64,000 bases of DNA from Paenibacillus sp. HW567 (GCF_000374185.1 NZ_KB910518.1:656667-720666), one strand, 5' to 3'. Positions 27,920-36,838 are shown, numbered from the stretch's first letter. Made by a program: numbers and translations. The notes: a model not told the origin generated them from the letters alone.

Positions 27920-28144
27920 ATGGCTCGAAGACAAATGCGAAAAATTAGCGCCGGAGCAGCAACGAAAAGAAAAAAATCTCCTTCATCCAAGGCTTCGGCG
28001 TATCTGCTTAAACGGACGAACAAACGCATCAAATCCATTTATCTGCAAAACTTCAATAAAGGGTTTAATGAATCATACAATCAGGGCTTTGATATGTACT
28101 TTACAGAAGGCTTGAAGCTGGGTAAGGAGACATGCCATGAGTAG
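27920..28144 (+). CDS. Small basic protein with Gly-aromatic repeats
   Basis: 74 residues from ATG 27920, which has GGAGG ten bases upstream; the open frame extends back to 27743, but that stretch looks noncoding. Residues 1-40 are very basic (MARRQMRKISAGAATKRKK). The C-terminus has spaced GF/GL motifs (NKGFNESYNQGFDMYF, EGLKLG) resembling the N-terminus of the next protein (RGLQRG, AAGFAQGKNDGYIKG). It overlaps that gene by 8 bp. The shared motif suggests that the two associate, or that an N-terminal module is split into a separate gene. Function unknown. Confidence 0.55.
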   Translation: MARRQMRKISAGAATKRKKSPSSKASAYLLKRTNKRIKSIYLQNFNKGFNESYNQGFDMYFTEGLKLGKETCHE

Positions 28145-30323
28145 GTTTGTGAGGGATATTCAGAAGAAAAGACAAATTTACTACAAAAGAGGTCTGCAAA
28201 GAGGTTCTGCTGCCGGTTTTGCCCAGGGGAAAAACGACGGTTACATTAAAGGCATTCAGACGGCGCTTGGGAGGCATGCCCTTCTCCTCAATCCGGGACC
28301 TATTCCGTCATTTGAGATTGGAATTCTCCAGCCCTTTCGCGAGCTGCGAAAACGGGGGACCATCAACTATCACTCGAAGATGCTGCATGAATTAAACCGG
28401 GGTATGGTGGAGGCGGCGGATACTATAATTTTTGTGCGTAACGTCGAGCCTGAAGCCTACGAGTATCTGGAATGGGCTAATGCAAAGGGCAAACAGACGA
28501 TCTACGTTATAGATGATAACTTTATTGCGCTCCATGCCAATTCCGAACATGGCAAGTATTATGGGGATCACCGCGAAACATATCTTAAATTTTTAAAGAG
28601 TGCCGGATTGCTGGTGGTAAATTCTCCTTTCTTTCAGGAATTTCTTCAGACTCAATACAATCCAAACGTCCTCAGTATTCCTGCGAGTGTCGATTTCGAT
28701 CTGATTGATGAAATAGAAGCAGAGACGATTGAACGCCATGACAATCAAATTGTGATCGGCTATGAAGGTACAGCCAAACCGGCGGATTTCGCCCTTGTCG
28801 TCCCGGCCTTGCAGCAGATTCTAAATGAATATGGAAATTCGGTCCGGCTGGAATTTTTCGGCTACGTGCCGCGGGAGCTCTGGAATCATCCGCAAGTCAG
28901 TTTTCAGGAGGAGTGGATGGAATACAGACCCTTCATTCAGAAGCTCAAGCGTAGCGGCTGGGATATTGGGCTGGCTCCCTTGAAAGACAGCTTATTCAAT
29001 TTCAGCAAAACCAATAATAAGTTCCGGGAATATTCAGCTTGCGGAATTGCCGGTATCTATTCTGCCTCCCCCGCCTATAAGGAAAATGTCGTCCATGAGA
29101 AATCCGGATTGTTGGTTCAGCATACTACCCGGGACTGGTATAAAGGCATCAAAGAAATGATTGAGAACCGGGGGCTGCGGCAGCGGATTAGAGAAACGGC
29201 AGAGCTGTATTCCCGAATCCATTTTTCTGTAGCGCACAGTGCGAATACATGGACGCGTCATATTTTTCAAAAGCAGATGTTTCAGAAAGGGAGAGAACTT
29301 ATGTTTGGCGCGGCGAGACAGCCGATCAAAATTTTAGTGATTTCACCCCTGCACATATCCAGTTATTGGGTCGGTGTATATCAGCCGTTATCGGTTCTTT
29401 GCCAAGAAGGGGTATGCGAATTAACTGCATTGGAATTAGAGAATGTGACGGATGAAGCGCTCCAGGCCGCCGATCTCATCATCTTCAACCGCCAGTTTGA
29501 TCCGCTTGCGTATATGTATCTGGAACGGGCGAAAGAACTGGGCAAACGAACGGTTTACCTTATTGACGATCATTTTTTGGCTTACCCTGAAAATACAGAG
29601 TATGGAAGATGGTTCTCCGCCTATAAAGGAACCTACGCCCTGTTTTTGCAGTATGCAAATACTGTGCTGGTAGGCGCACCTTATTTCGCAGATATTCTGC
29701 GCAATACCTATAATCCCAATGTTGTATGCATACCGGCCAGCGTTGACTTTGATTGGATCAATAGGCTAGAGAAGCCGGTTAGAGCGGATAGCAGGGTTGT
29801 AATCGGTTATGAAGGCTCGCAAAAGGAATCTGACTTTGAAGTGGTTGTGCCGGCGCTGCTGCAAATCATGAGTGAGTATGGAGATCGCGTGCAGGTTGAA
29901 TTCTTCGGGGGAGTCCCCTCAACATTGCTCGGTCACCCGCAGGTTTCCCATATTCAACATGAGGCGGACTATAAGACGTTCCTTCAGCGTTTCTATCAAT
30001 GCACCTGGGACATAGGCTTGGCACCGCTTGAGGATTCAGAGTGGAACCGGTGCAAAACCAGCAATAAGTTCCGTGAATATTCTGCATGCTGGATTCCCGG
30101 CATTTATTCCGCCTTGCCGCCCTACTCGGATATCGTTGTTCACGGTGAAACGGGGTACATCACCCCCCATACTACAGCAGGCTGGTATATAGCGATGAAG
30201 CAAATGATTGACAACCCCTCCATGCGGACCAGAATGAAAAATAAAGCAGGGGTATTTGCACGGGGGTACTTCTCAATGGAGCAGTGTGTGGAAAGCTGGC
30301 GGAACCACATACTGAATCTTTAA
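28137..30323 (+). CDS. Glycosyltransferase with two tandem GT4-like domains
   Basis: 728 residues. A basic Gly-rich N-terminal tail (about 1-45) precedes two homologous domains of about 330 residues (about 50-385 and 395-728). Both carry VIDD near the start, YNPNV then IPASVDFD, VIGYEG, WDIGLAPL and NKFREYSAC followed by GIYSA, and end with HTT-x-x-WY. This is the C-terminal donor-binding half of GT4-like enzymes (CgeB/spore-surface style). Two active sites could add two sugars, or one copy may be structural. It starts within the preceding small gene. The next gene is 30 bp downstream. Confidence 0.82.
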   Translation: MSRFVRDIQKKRQIYYKRGLQRGSAAGFAQGKNDGYIKGIQTALGRHALLLNPGPIPSFEIGILQPFRELRKRGTINYHSKMLHELNRGMVEAADTIIFVRNVEPEAYEYLEWANAKGKQTIYVIDDNFIALHANSEHGKYYGDHRETYLKFLKSAGLLVVNSPFFQEFLQTQYNPNVLSIPASVDFDLIDEIEAETIERHDNQIVIGYEGTAKPADFALVVPALQQILNEYGNSVRLEFFGYVPRELWNHPQVSFQEEWMEYRPFIQKLKRSGWDIGLAPLKDSLFNFSKTNNKFREYSACGIAGIYSASPAYKENVVHEKSGLLVQHTTRDWYKGIKEMIENRGLRQRIRETAELYSRIHFSVAHSANTWTRHIFQKQMFQKGRELMFGAARQPIKILVISPLHISSYWVGVYQPLSVLCQEGVCELTALELENVTDEALQAADLIIFNRQFDPLAYMYLERAKELGKRTVYLIDDHFLAYPENTEYGRWFSAYKGTYALFLQYANTVLVGAPYFADILRNTYNPNVVCIPASVDFDWINRLEKPVRADSRVVIGYEGSQKESDFEVVVPALLQIMSEYGDRVQVEFFGGVPSTLLGHPQVSHIQHEADYKTFLQRFYQCTWDIGLAPLEDSEWNRCKTSNKFREYSACWIPGIYSALPPYSDIVVHGETGYITPHTTAGWYIAMKQMIDNPSMRTRMKNKAGVFARGYFSMEQCVESWRNHILNL

Positions 30324-30353
30324 TACTACTCTTAAGAAGATGAGGATGGGTGT

Positions 30354-31067
30354 ATGAATAAAATTGTATTATCTCAGCCTAATTTCTTTCCGTGGGTAGG
30401 GATATTTGAAGAAATCAAGCTTGCAGATATTTATGTGCACTATGATGATGTGAACTTTTCCAAAGGCAGCTTTGTTAACCGTACCCGGATCAAAACGGCA
30501 AATGGATTAAAGTGGATTACCGTCCCGTTAAAAAAATTCGCACTGGGCGTCAACATTAACAAGGTTCAGATAAGCTATGATACGGATTGGCGCCGTCAGC
30601 ATATGGAGCTGCTTCATCAAGCCTACGCCGGCGCCCCTTATAGGAAAGAGATGCTGGATCTGGTTAAAAGCGTGTATGAGAGAAACTATTCAAAGCTTAG
30701 CGAGCTCTCCGTAGCAAGCATTGAAGAAGTGTCCCGCTACTTTGGAATTGCCGACCCTGCTAATTTCCTCTATTCCTCTGAGTTGAATGTAGGGGGCCGG
30801 AATACACAACGGGTATTGGATATTGTGCAAAAGCTGGGCGGGAAAGTGTACATTACCGGACACGGTGCCAGAAATTATCTGGATCATGAGAGCTTTGAGC
30901 AGAATGAGGTAACCGTCCAATATATGAACTATAGCCAAACCCCTTATCCGCAGCAGCATGGACCTTTTAATCCGTACGTATCCATCCTGGATTTAATTGC
31001 AAATGTAGGGAAGGACGGAGTGCACTGGATCAACTCATCTCCGGTCTATTGGAGGGATTTCTTATGA
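30354..31067 (+). CDS. WbqC-like family protein
   Basis: 237 residues. The N-terminal signature LSQPNFFPWVGIFEEIKLAD and the following FVNRTRIKTANGLKWITVPLK match the WbqC family (PF08889) found in O-antigen and glycan gene clusters. The reaction is not established; these proteins often accompany amino-sugar synthesis genes. GAGGATGGGTGT precedes the ATG. Its stop overlaps the start of the acetyltransferase (ATGA), indicating translational coupling. Confidence 0.85.
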   Translation: MNKIVLSQPNFFPWVGIFEEIKLADIYVHYDDVNFSKGSFVNRTRIKTANGLKWITVPLKKFALGVNINKVQISYDTDWRRQHMELLHQAYAGAPYRKEMLDLVKSVYERNYSKLSELSVASIEEVSRYFGIADPANFLYSSELNVGGRNTQRVLDIVQKLGGKVYITGHGARNYLDHESFEQNEVTVQYMNYSQTPYPQQHGPFNPYVSILDLIANVGKDGVHWINSSPVYWRDFL

Positions 31068-31687
31068 CAAATATTCTGGTCTATGGTTCGGGAGTATTGG
31101 GACAAATTGTGAAACAGATGGTTGCTCAATCCGGAAATACCTTTGCAGGTTTTATTGACGATCATAATGCGTGTGCAGAGCGTGCCGGTGCCTTTCAGGA
31201 TGTATTAGCAGGTTATCCCTCTGACCTCTACGAAATCGTAATCGCGATTGGCTATACCAAGCTTCAGGCACGCTGGGAGGTTTACCAGAAAGTGCTGCGG
31301 CACGGTTACCGGGTTCCCAAACTTATTCATCCGCAAGCAATGATCACAGATGAAGCCCTGATTGGAGACGGCGCCATTCTCATGATGGGCTCCATTGTGG
31401 ATGTTCAGTCACGTATTGGTGAACTGGCTGTTCTCTGGCCGGGTGCGGTCGTCAATCACGATAGTGAGGTAGGAGGCAATACGTTTGTGGGGCCCAACTC
31501 TACAATATGCGGATTGGTTCGTATTGGAAGCCACTCTTTTATTGGAGCGGGATCGGTGATTGTCAATAATAATGCTGTTCCTGAACGAAGTTTTGTGAAA
31601 GCCGGAACGGTGTTCTATACACAGGAGTCCTTGAATGATCTTCATGAAGAGGCGATATCCATAAGAGCAGGAATGAAGCCATCATGA
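31064..31687 (+). CDS. NeuD/PglD-like sugar acetyltransferase
   Basis: The 207-residue protein has an N-terminal nucleotide-binding motif (ILVYGSGVLGQIVKQMV) and C-terminal left-handed beta-helix repeats (for example VGGNTFVGPNSTICG, then IGSHSFIGAGSVIVNN). It probably acetylates an amino sugar made by the DegT-like enzyme. The ATG at 31064 was chosen because GGAGGG lies eight bases upstream and it overlaps the WbqC stop. It is a distant paralogue of the gene at 4182. Confidence 0.85.
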   Translation: MTNILVYGSGVLGQIVKQMVAQSGNTFAGFIDDHNACAERAGAFQDVLAGYPSDLYEIVIAIGYTKLQARWEVYQKVLRHGYRVPKLIHPQAMITDEALIGDGAILMMGSIVDVQSRIGELAVLWPGAVVNHDSEVGGNTFVGPNSTICGLVRIGSHSFIGAGSVIVNNNAVPERSFVKAGTVFYTQESLNDLHEEAISIRAGMKPS

Positions 31688-31989
31688 ACAGAGAATGACA
31701 TAGTAGTGAATCACATACGGATTCGGCAAAAGCTTCAGAAAACCGTTTGGAGGCTGCCCCCTTCATCCCGGAAATATACTGCACTTACTCGGAAGCCCAA
31801 TAGGATTCGGCGCTTATGGAGTATGTGCAGCAGCCTGATCAATAGTTGGAAGTCCACCCTTGTTCCAGGGCTTAGCTTTGTTAAGCTTCTCTTTGTGTTA
31901 GCGTTCAATACAATTGTCACTTTTTTGTCTTATCCACAGGCGTGCCGGCTCAATTATACTAATGAAAGGAACGGGAGGATGGAGAGAAG
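31688..31989. other. Intergenic region before the CueP-like gene
   Basis: 302 bp. Frames crossing it on both strands look like chance openings. A TATACT at 31955-31960 with a poor -35 may be the promoter for the next gene, and GGGAGGAT ahead of 31990 is its ribosome site. No terminator was seen for the acetyltransferase gene. Confidence 0.45.
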
Positions 31990-32529
31990 ATGCAGAAAAA
32001 ACTATGGGCGATTGCCGGAGTGGCGGTCATCGTTATTGCAGGTACATATTGGTATTCGGAAAGCACCGGGAAGAAAGAGACTGCTGCGTTAGACACACAG
32101 AGCATCAAACAATTGGTGCATGAATTCAGCAGCCGCAGCGCCAAAGCGGAGTCCGCTTCCATCTCATCAACACAGCTTATTGTGGAGAATGCGGGGAGTT
32201 CATTGACCTACAGACTGCCCAAAGATGAATTTTTTGTTTCAATCGCGCCATACCTGGAGAAAAGCCATCCTTGTGCGACCCATAATCTGGTTGGCTGTCA
32301 AGGAGAACTGGCGGAGCAAGAATTCAGTGTAACGGTCCAAGACTCAGAAGGTAATGCAGTCATGGACAAAAAGATTATGAAATCGCAGCCCAACGGATTC
32401 ATTGATCTATGGCTCCCGCGTGACCAAACATACCGCGTGACCATTGAACAGAACGGGAAAATAGCGAAGTCTGAGGTGTCTACGTATCAGGAAAATGATA
32501 CTTGTGTGACTACGATGCAGTTGGGTTGA
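31990..32529 (+). CDS. CueP-like metal-binding envelope protein
   Basis: The 179-residue protein has an N-terminal signal anchor (about residues 5-22). The conserved CueP pattern is HPCATHNLVGCQGELAEQEF, then NGFIDLWLPRDQTY, then DTCVTTMQLG at the extreme C-terminus. CueP proteins bind copper outside the cytoplasm, and the Cys/His residues listed are the likely ligands. Many Gram-positive relatives are lipoproteins, but there is no lipobox cysteine here, so this copy looks membrane-anchored by its N-terminal helix. No copper-responsive regulator is adjacent. Confidence 0.8.
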   Translation: MQKKLWAIAGVAVIVIAGTYWYSESTGKKETAALDTQSIKQLVHEFSSRSAKAESASISSTQLIVENAGSSLTYRLPKDEFFVSIAPYLEKSHPCATHNLVGCQGELAEQEFSVTVQDSEGNAVMDKKIMKSQPNGFIDLWLPRDQTYRVTIEQNGKIAKSEVSTYQENDTCVTTMQLG

Positions 32530-32552
32530 TGGATTTCACGAGAAATAACAAA

Positions 32553-32580
32553 AACCGGGCCGATAGGATGGCCCGGCTTT
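32553..32580. terminator. Intrinsic terminator between convergent genes
   Basis: The stem CCGGGCC (32555-32561) with GGCCCGG (32570-32576) is flanked on the reverse-strand exit side by a run of T. It therefore ends the purine operon well and the CueP-like gene more weakly. Confidence 0.75.
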
Positions 32581-32592
32581 GTTGCGTTTCCC

Positions 32593-33126
32593 TCATTGTT
32601 CCCCTGTCTCAACAATCCACACCTCCGGCAGGTTGCGGAACTGCTCGGCATAGTCCAGACCGTAGCCGACGACGAACTCGTCGGGGATTTCGATGCCGCA
32701 GTAGTCGATGGGGACATCGACTAGGCGGCGGGAGGGCTTGTTGAGGATGGTGCAGATGCGGACGCTGGCGGCCTCGCGCATGAGGAACAGCTCGCGGAGA
32801 TGCTGCAGGGTCAGGCCGGTGTCGATCAGATCCTCAACGAGCAGCACATGCTTGCCGCGGATGTCGGTGCTGATATCTTTTTTGATCGTGATGACGCCTG
32901 AAGAGGTAGCGCTGGCCCCGTAGCTGGACACCGCCATATAATCTATCCCGATGGGAAGGGTAATTTCGCGCATCAGGTCGGCCATGAACACGGCTCCGCC
33001 TTTGAGGATGCCGATCAGCACCAATTCCTGCCCTTCATAGTCCTGCGATATAGTTGCGCCAAGCGCCTTGACTTTATCCTGCAGCTCGGCTCTGCTTACC
33101 AGAATTTCCTTGATTCCTTTCATCAT
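32593..33126 (-). CDS. hpt: Hypoxanthine (guanine) phosphoribosyltransferase
   Basis: Salvages hypoxanthine or guanine to IMP or GMP with PRPP. The 177-residue protein carries LVLIGILKGGAVFMADL and the PRPP-binding motif VLLVEDLIDTGLTL; VPIDYCGIEIPDEFVVGYG is typical near the C-terminus. AAGGAG lies five bases before the first of two adjacent ATG codons. It is the last gene of a reverse-strand operon, 16 bp after the IMP dehydrogenase. Confidence 0.92.
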   Translation of the reverse strand: MMKGIKEILVSRAELQDKVKALGATISQDYEGQELVLIGILKGGAVFMADLMREITLPIGIDYMAVSSYGASATSSGVITIKKDISTDIRGKHVLLVEDLIDTGLTLQHLRELFLMREAASVRICTILNKPSRRLVDVPIDYCGIEIPDEFVVGYGLDYAEQFRNLPEVWIVETGEQ

Positions 33127-33142
33127 GTCGACTCCTTATGGA

Positions 33143-34654
33143 TTAGGATGATCTATCCTTCTCCTTCAGCATAACATCATGAGCGCCGCCTTCAAAGATC
33201 GTCGTGGAGGAGACCACGGTGAGCCTGGCCTGCTGCTGCAGTTGCGGGATCGTAAGCGCGCCGCAGTTGCACATGGTTGACTTGATTTTGTTGATGCTGA
33301 GGTCCAGATTGTCCTTAAGCCGCCCGGCGTAAGGGATAAAGGAATCGACGCCTTCCTCGAATTCCAGCTTGCTCTCCTTGTCGGCATTGCCGAAGTCATA
33401 CCGCTGCCAGTTGCGGGCCCGGCTGGAGCCTTCGCCCCAATATTCTTTGACGAAATTCCCGCCGACCAGCAGCTTGCGGCCCGGACTCTCGTCGAATCTG
33501 GCAAAATAGCGGCCCAGCATCACGAAGTCGGCTCCCATCGCCAGAGCAAGAACGATATGGTAGTCGTGGACAATACCGCCGTCAGAGCAGATGGGGACGT
33601 AAATGCCGGTCTGCTCGTAATATTCCTGCCGCGCCGCAGCGACTTCGATAACGGAGGAGGCCTGGCCGCGTCCGATGCCCTTTTGCTCACGGGTGATGCA
33701 GATGGAGCCGCCTCCAATGCCGACCTTGATGAAATCCGCCCCTGCATTGGCCAGGTAGAGGAAGCCTTCCTTGTCTACGACATTGCCCGCGCCAACCTTC
33801 ACGCTCTCGCCAAAAGTATCCTTAATATAGTGGATGGTCTCCGCCTGCCATTCGGAATAGCCGTCCGAGGAGTCGATGCAGAGCACGTCTGCGCCAGCCT
33901 CAACAAGTGCCGGAACACGCTCCTTATAATCTCTGGAATTGATGCCTGCGCCGACGATGAGCTGCTTGTTGCCGTCATGCAGCTCCAGCGGGTATTCCTG
34001 ATGGCTGTCATAATCCTTGCGGAAGACAAGATGCACCAGATGGCCGCTGCTGCTGACGATTGGCAGACAGTTGAGCTTGTGATCCCAGATCATATCATTG
34101 GCTTCAGTTAAGGTAATGCCTTCCTGGGCGTAGATCAGTGAGGAGAGAGGGGTCATGAACTCGGTAATGGCGCAATCGGGGGAGAGGCGGTTTTCACGGT
34201 AATCGCGGCTCGTGACGATGCCCATCAGCTTGCCGGTAGGTCCGCCGTTGTCTGTGATTGCGATGGTGGAGTGACCGCTGCGTTCTTTCAGGGCGAGCAC
34301 ATCTTTCAGCGTATCCTCCGGGCGCAGATTGGAGTCGCTGAGCACGAAGCCCGCTTTGAATTTCTTGACTCTGCGGACCATCTCGACCTGCTGACTGACG
34401 GACTGTGAGCCATAGATGAAGGAGATCCCGCCGCTTTTGGTTAGGGCAATGGCCATGTTGTGGTCGGATACGGCCTGCATCACGGCAGAAGTGACTGGAA
34501 GATTCATGGTTAGTGCAGGCGTCTCACCCTTGCGGAATTTGGTGACGGGAGTTCTGAGATCTACATTCCCCGGAATGCATTCTTTGGTCGTCAGATTTGG
34601 AACCAGCAGGTATTCGCTGAACGTTCTGGACGGCTGATCATAATAGTATGCCAT
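33143..34654 (-). CDS. guaB: IMP dehydrogenase, Tritrichomonas foetus-like type
   Basis: Oxidises IMP to XMP, the committed step to GMP. The 503-residue protein has a TIM barrel interrupted by a CBS pair (about residues 100-220). The active-site loop is [20 protein letters not shown] with the catalytic cysteine, and the mobile flap has [18 protein letters not shown] with the Arg-Tyr dyad. These segments closely match my recollection of the T. foetus enzyme, also 503 residues, rather than the ordinary Bacillus GuaB. The start is set at the ATG after an AGGGGAG site. It lies between two phosphoribosyltransferases in one operon. Confidence 0.9.
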   Translation of the reverse strand: MAYYYDQPSRTFSEYLLVPNLTTKECIPGNVDLRTPVTKFRKGETPALTMNLPVTSAVMQAVSDHNMAIALTKSGGISFIYGSQSVSQQVEMVRRVKKFKAGFVLSDSNLRPEDTLKDVLALKERSGHSTIAITDNGGPTGKLMGIVTSRDYRENRLSPDCAITEFMTPLSSLIYAQEGITLTEANDMIWDHKLNCLPIVSSSGHLVHLVFRKDYDSHQEYPLELHDGNKQLIVGAGINSRDYKERVPALVEAGADVLCIDSSDGYSEWQAETIHYIKDTFGESVKVGAGNVVDKEGFLYLANAGADFIKVGIGGGSICITREQKGIGRGQASSVIEVAAARQEYYEQTGIYVPICSDGGIVHDYHIVLALAMGADFVMLGRYFARFDESPGRKLLVGGNFVKEYWGEGSSRARNWQRYDFGNADKESKLEFEEGVDSFIPYAGRLKDNLDLSINKIKSTMCNCGALTIPQLQQQARLTVVSSTTIFEGGAHDVMLKEKDRSS

Positions 34655-34686
34655 TTGGTTGTCACTCCCCTGTTCGTTTGGTATTT

Positions 34687-35247
34687 CTACACTTTCGATA
34701 AGCATCGTACCGGCACGCCAATGTCTGTCTCCAGCTTCTTGTAATGCTCGCCTTTGGCCAGAATGGCCTGCACGCCAACCAGTTCAATACCCATGTCAGC
34801 CATTTGCTGCACGATGCAGCGGATGGTGGCGCCGGAGCTGATCACATCATCCAGAAGGAGCACCCGGTCTCCGGCAGTAAATCCGTCAAAATAAATATAG
34901 TTCTCATTATACGCCGTTTCGCGCTTGATGCTGATCTCGTAGTTATCATATAATTCGGTGCTGAGACGGAGAATGTTCATCGGCTTCATCAGCTTGTAGG
35001 CGGCCAGCATGCCCCATGTATGCCCGCCCGGCTCGGGCGAGACGATATAATCGAAGGCAGGGAACTGCTCGGTGATACTCTCCGCAAGGCTGTCAGTAAT
35101 TTCGCTGATCAGCTCGGGGCCGATATACGTGCCGCGTTCGCCGAAGGGATATAGCTTGAAATCATAGGCGGTATCCTTATTTTTATAAATTCTCACATTC
35201 TTGGCCTTACTGATGGATTCGCTTAACCGGGCATAGGATGCGCTCAT
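34687..35247 (-). CDS. Purine phosphoribosyltransferase (xanthine/adenine PRTase-like)
   Basis: The 186-residue type I phosphoribosyltransferase has the PRPP loop [19 protein letters not shown] (about residues 127-145). An upstream segment [19 protein letters not shown] resembles the xanthine/adenine PRTase group. The start is the ATG eight bases after AAGGAG; a GTG three codons earlier is in frame. It is the first gene of the purine operon and follows a guanine-type riboswitch, so a guanine or xanthine substrate is likely. The precise substrate cannot be fixed by reading alone. Confidence 0.78.
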   Translation of the reverse strand: MSASYARLSESISKAKNVRIYKNKDTAYDFKLYPFGERGTYIGPELISEITDSLAESITEQFPAFDYIVSPEPGGHTWGMLAAYKLMKPMNILRLSTELYDNYEISIKRETAYNENYIYFDGFTAGDRVLLLDDVISSGATIRCIVQQMADMGIELVGVQAILAKGEHYKKLETDIGVPVRCLSKV

Positions 35248-35276
35248 GGTCTTCACTCCTTAAAGTTTTGATATAT

Positions 35277-35399
35277 AAAAAAACCCAGGCACAAGAGGCA
35301 CGATGAAGACAAAAGGACATCACGCGGGAGCGCATAAAAAGCTATGCGGGTTCGCGGTATCAATATCCTTACGCCTTGCGGTGCCTCTTGTAGCCTGGG
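35277..35399 (-). terminator. Riboswitch-controlled long-stem terminator
   Basis: On the reverse strand the 19 bases at 35399-35381 pair with the 18 bases at 35301-35284, leaving one bulged T. Seven T follow (35283-35277). The loop of about 79 bases folds further into imperfect helices. The 5' arm of this stem contains the 3' strand of riboswitch helix P1 (35392-35384), so the two structures exclude each other. Confidence 0.85.
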
Positions 35400-35457
35400 G
35401 CAATTTACGGTTGCCTGTAGAAACGCTCAAACCAAATTAATGAGCTTATACAAGAGG
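35384..35457 (-). promoter_or_regulatory. Purine (guanine-type) riboswitch aptamer
   Basis: P1 is a perfect 9-bp helix between 35457-35449 and 35392-35384. The core has TATAAG after P1, P2 GCTCA/TGAGC with a GG-containing loop, J2/3 GTTTCTAC, P3 GGCAA/TTGCC closed by the conserved loop CCGTAAA, and J3/1 ending GCTAC. The cytosine at the ligand-pairing position marks guanine/hypoxanthine rather than adenine binding. J3/1 seems two to three bases longer than in textbook examples. It controls the three-gene purine operon. Confidence 0.85.
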
Positions 35458-35603
35458 TATGAGATTAGATGCTGTTTACATGTTAAAATGACATAGGGAC
35501 CCTTCTATTTCATGCAGAAATGGATACAGTCCGGTGTAAAAGACGATACAGCCGTTGTTATTCGAGTCTTATGTCAGGAATAGTTACTTCGATCATTTGT
35601 TAT

Positions 35604-35632
35604 ATGCTATCATCCGCAATAATGTGTGTCAA
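35604..35632 (-). promoter_or_regulatory. Sigma-A promoter of the purine operon
   Basis: Reverse strand: TTGACA (35632-35627), 17-bp spacer, TAGCAT (35609-35604). Transcription would start near 35597, giving a leader of about 350 nt with the riboswitch in its middle. About 140 nt precede the aptamer without a recognised element. Confidence 0.65.
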
Positions 35633-35690
35633 TCCTTGATTTTTATGTTAGATTTAATGACAACAACTGTGATTGGGGAGGACAAAAGAG

Positions 35691-36542
35691 ATGCCGGATA
35701 TTTCGCAATGGAGAATGGATGCTTATTCGCTTAAGGGACATGGGGAGTGGAATGAGGATGCGCTGGTCATCAATGAGGCAGCGTCTGTGTATGGCGTTGT
35801 GGACGGAGCGACCTCGCTTTCGCCTTACCGGAATCAGGAGGGGCGGACTGGAGGCTATATCGCCTCCCAGCTTGCAGCCGCACATTTTAAGAATATGGAG
35901 CAGCAGCAGACGCTGGAGGTGACCGTGACTGAGGCGAACCGGGCCTTGCGCGAGAAAATGGCTGCTGAGGGCGTAGATATCAGCGATTCCTCCAGCTTGT
36001 GGTCGGCGGCTTTGGTAGCGGTTCAGGTTCATCCATACAGTATTGATTATGTACAGGCCGGGGATTGTATGCTGCTTGCCAAGTACAAGGATGGGACAGT
36101 CAGGGCGCTTACGCATTCCCAGCTCGCACATATAGATCAGAAGACGCTTGGTGCAATGGAGGAGCTGCGTGCCGAAGGGGTGAGTGATCCCGTTGAACTG
36201 CGAACCAGGCTCACTCCGCTGCTGCTGGATAACCGTACCAAAGCCAACACGCTCGCAGGGTACGGGGTGCTGAACGGCAGTCTTGATTTCCCGCTGTTTC
36301 TGGAGAAAGGGACGTTCAACCGGGCGAATCTGGAAAGCCTGTACATGGTGAGCGACGGCCTGTACACCGAAGGAACGGACTGGAATGAGCTGGTGGACAA
36401 TCTGGATCGTTTGGGGGCAGAGGGCTACGCCCGGGGATTATATGATAAGGAACAAGAGGATCATCTGCTGCTGGCGGTCCCGCGGCTGAAGGTCTCAGAC
36501 GATAAGACATGTGTGGTGCTTCATTTGGATAAGAATAAGTGA
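35691..36542 (+). CDS. PP2C-like protein phosphatase domain protein
   Basis: 283 residues. The PP2C pattern is visible as NEDALVINE, VYGVVDGATSLSP, QAGDCMLLAKY and YMVSDGLY, with aspartates in the usual metal-binding places. The start is the ATG at 35691, nine bases after GGGGAGG; an in-frame TTG at 35673 precedes the ribosome site and was rejected. The gene is divergent from the purine operon and followed by its own terminator. Its target is unknown. Confidence 0.75.
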   Translation: MPDISQWRMDAYSLKGHGEWNEDALVINEAASVYGVVDGATSLSPYRNQEGRTGGYIASQLAAAHFKNMEQQQTLEVTVTEANRALREKMAAEGVDISDSSSLWSAALVAVQVHPYSIDYVQAGDCMLLAKYKDGTVRALTHSQLAHIDQKTLGAMEELRAEGVSDPVELRTRLTPLLLDNRTKANTLAGYGVLNGSLDFPLFLEKGTFNRANLESLYMVSDGLYTEGTDWNELVDNLDRLGAEGYARGLYDKEQEDHLLLAVPRLKVSDDKTCVVLHLDKNK

Positions 36543-36611
36543 ACATAAGAGATTACAGTAATAAATTACCTGAGAATAACCGATGCTAATCATGGTGTTA
36601 GCTTTCTGGAG

Positions 36612-36656
36612 AAACGGACGCTGCCTCGTTCAGAGGACAGCAAGGCCGTTTTTTCT
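36612..36656 (+). terminator. Intrinsic terminator after the PP2C-like gene
   Basis: The hairpin AACGG...CGCTG...CC with GG...CAGC...CCGTT is imperfect, encloses a nine-base loop and ends in a run of six T. Confidence 0.7.
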
Positions 36657-36702
36657 TGTTTATAATAATTATTATCTGGATTTCATAAATAGTTCAAAGG
36701 TT

Positions 36703-36734
36703 TTGTAAAAAGCCTGTTTTTGATGTGATATACT
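36703..36734 (+). promoter_or_regulatory. Candidate promoter of the haem operon
   Basis: TATACT at 36729-36734 is a good -10 box. The best -35 (TTGTAA, 36703-36708) is 20 bp away, longer than ideal. It is the only promoter-like pair in the gap between the PP2C-like terminator and hemA. Confidence 0.4.
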
Positions 36735-36838
36735 TAACACAGCGAATGAGAAACTTGTGAAAGTAACATGAATAGAGGAACGAATGAGCGGCGACAGTGC
36801 CTGCACCAATGAATAGAGATTAGGATGGTGAACAAACG

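Noticed and set aside
31706..32092. 128-codon forward frame before the CueP-like gene
   Set aside because: It overlaps the start of the CueP-like gene in another frame, has no recognisable motif and no ribosome site.
35458..35597. Possible second riboswitch upstream of the purine aptamer
   Set aside because: The 140-nt stretch was read for guanidine/PRPP (ykkC-type) or second purine motifs; no conserved core was found.
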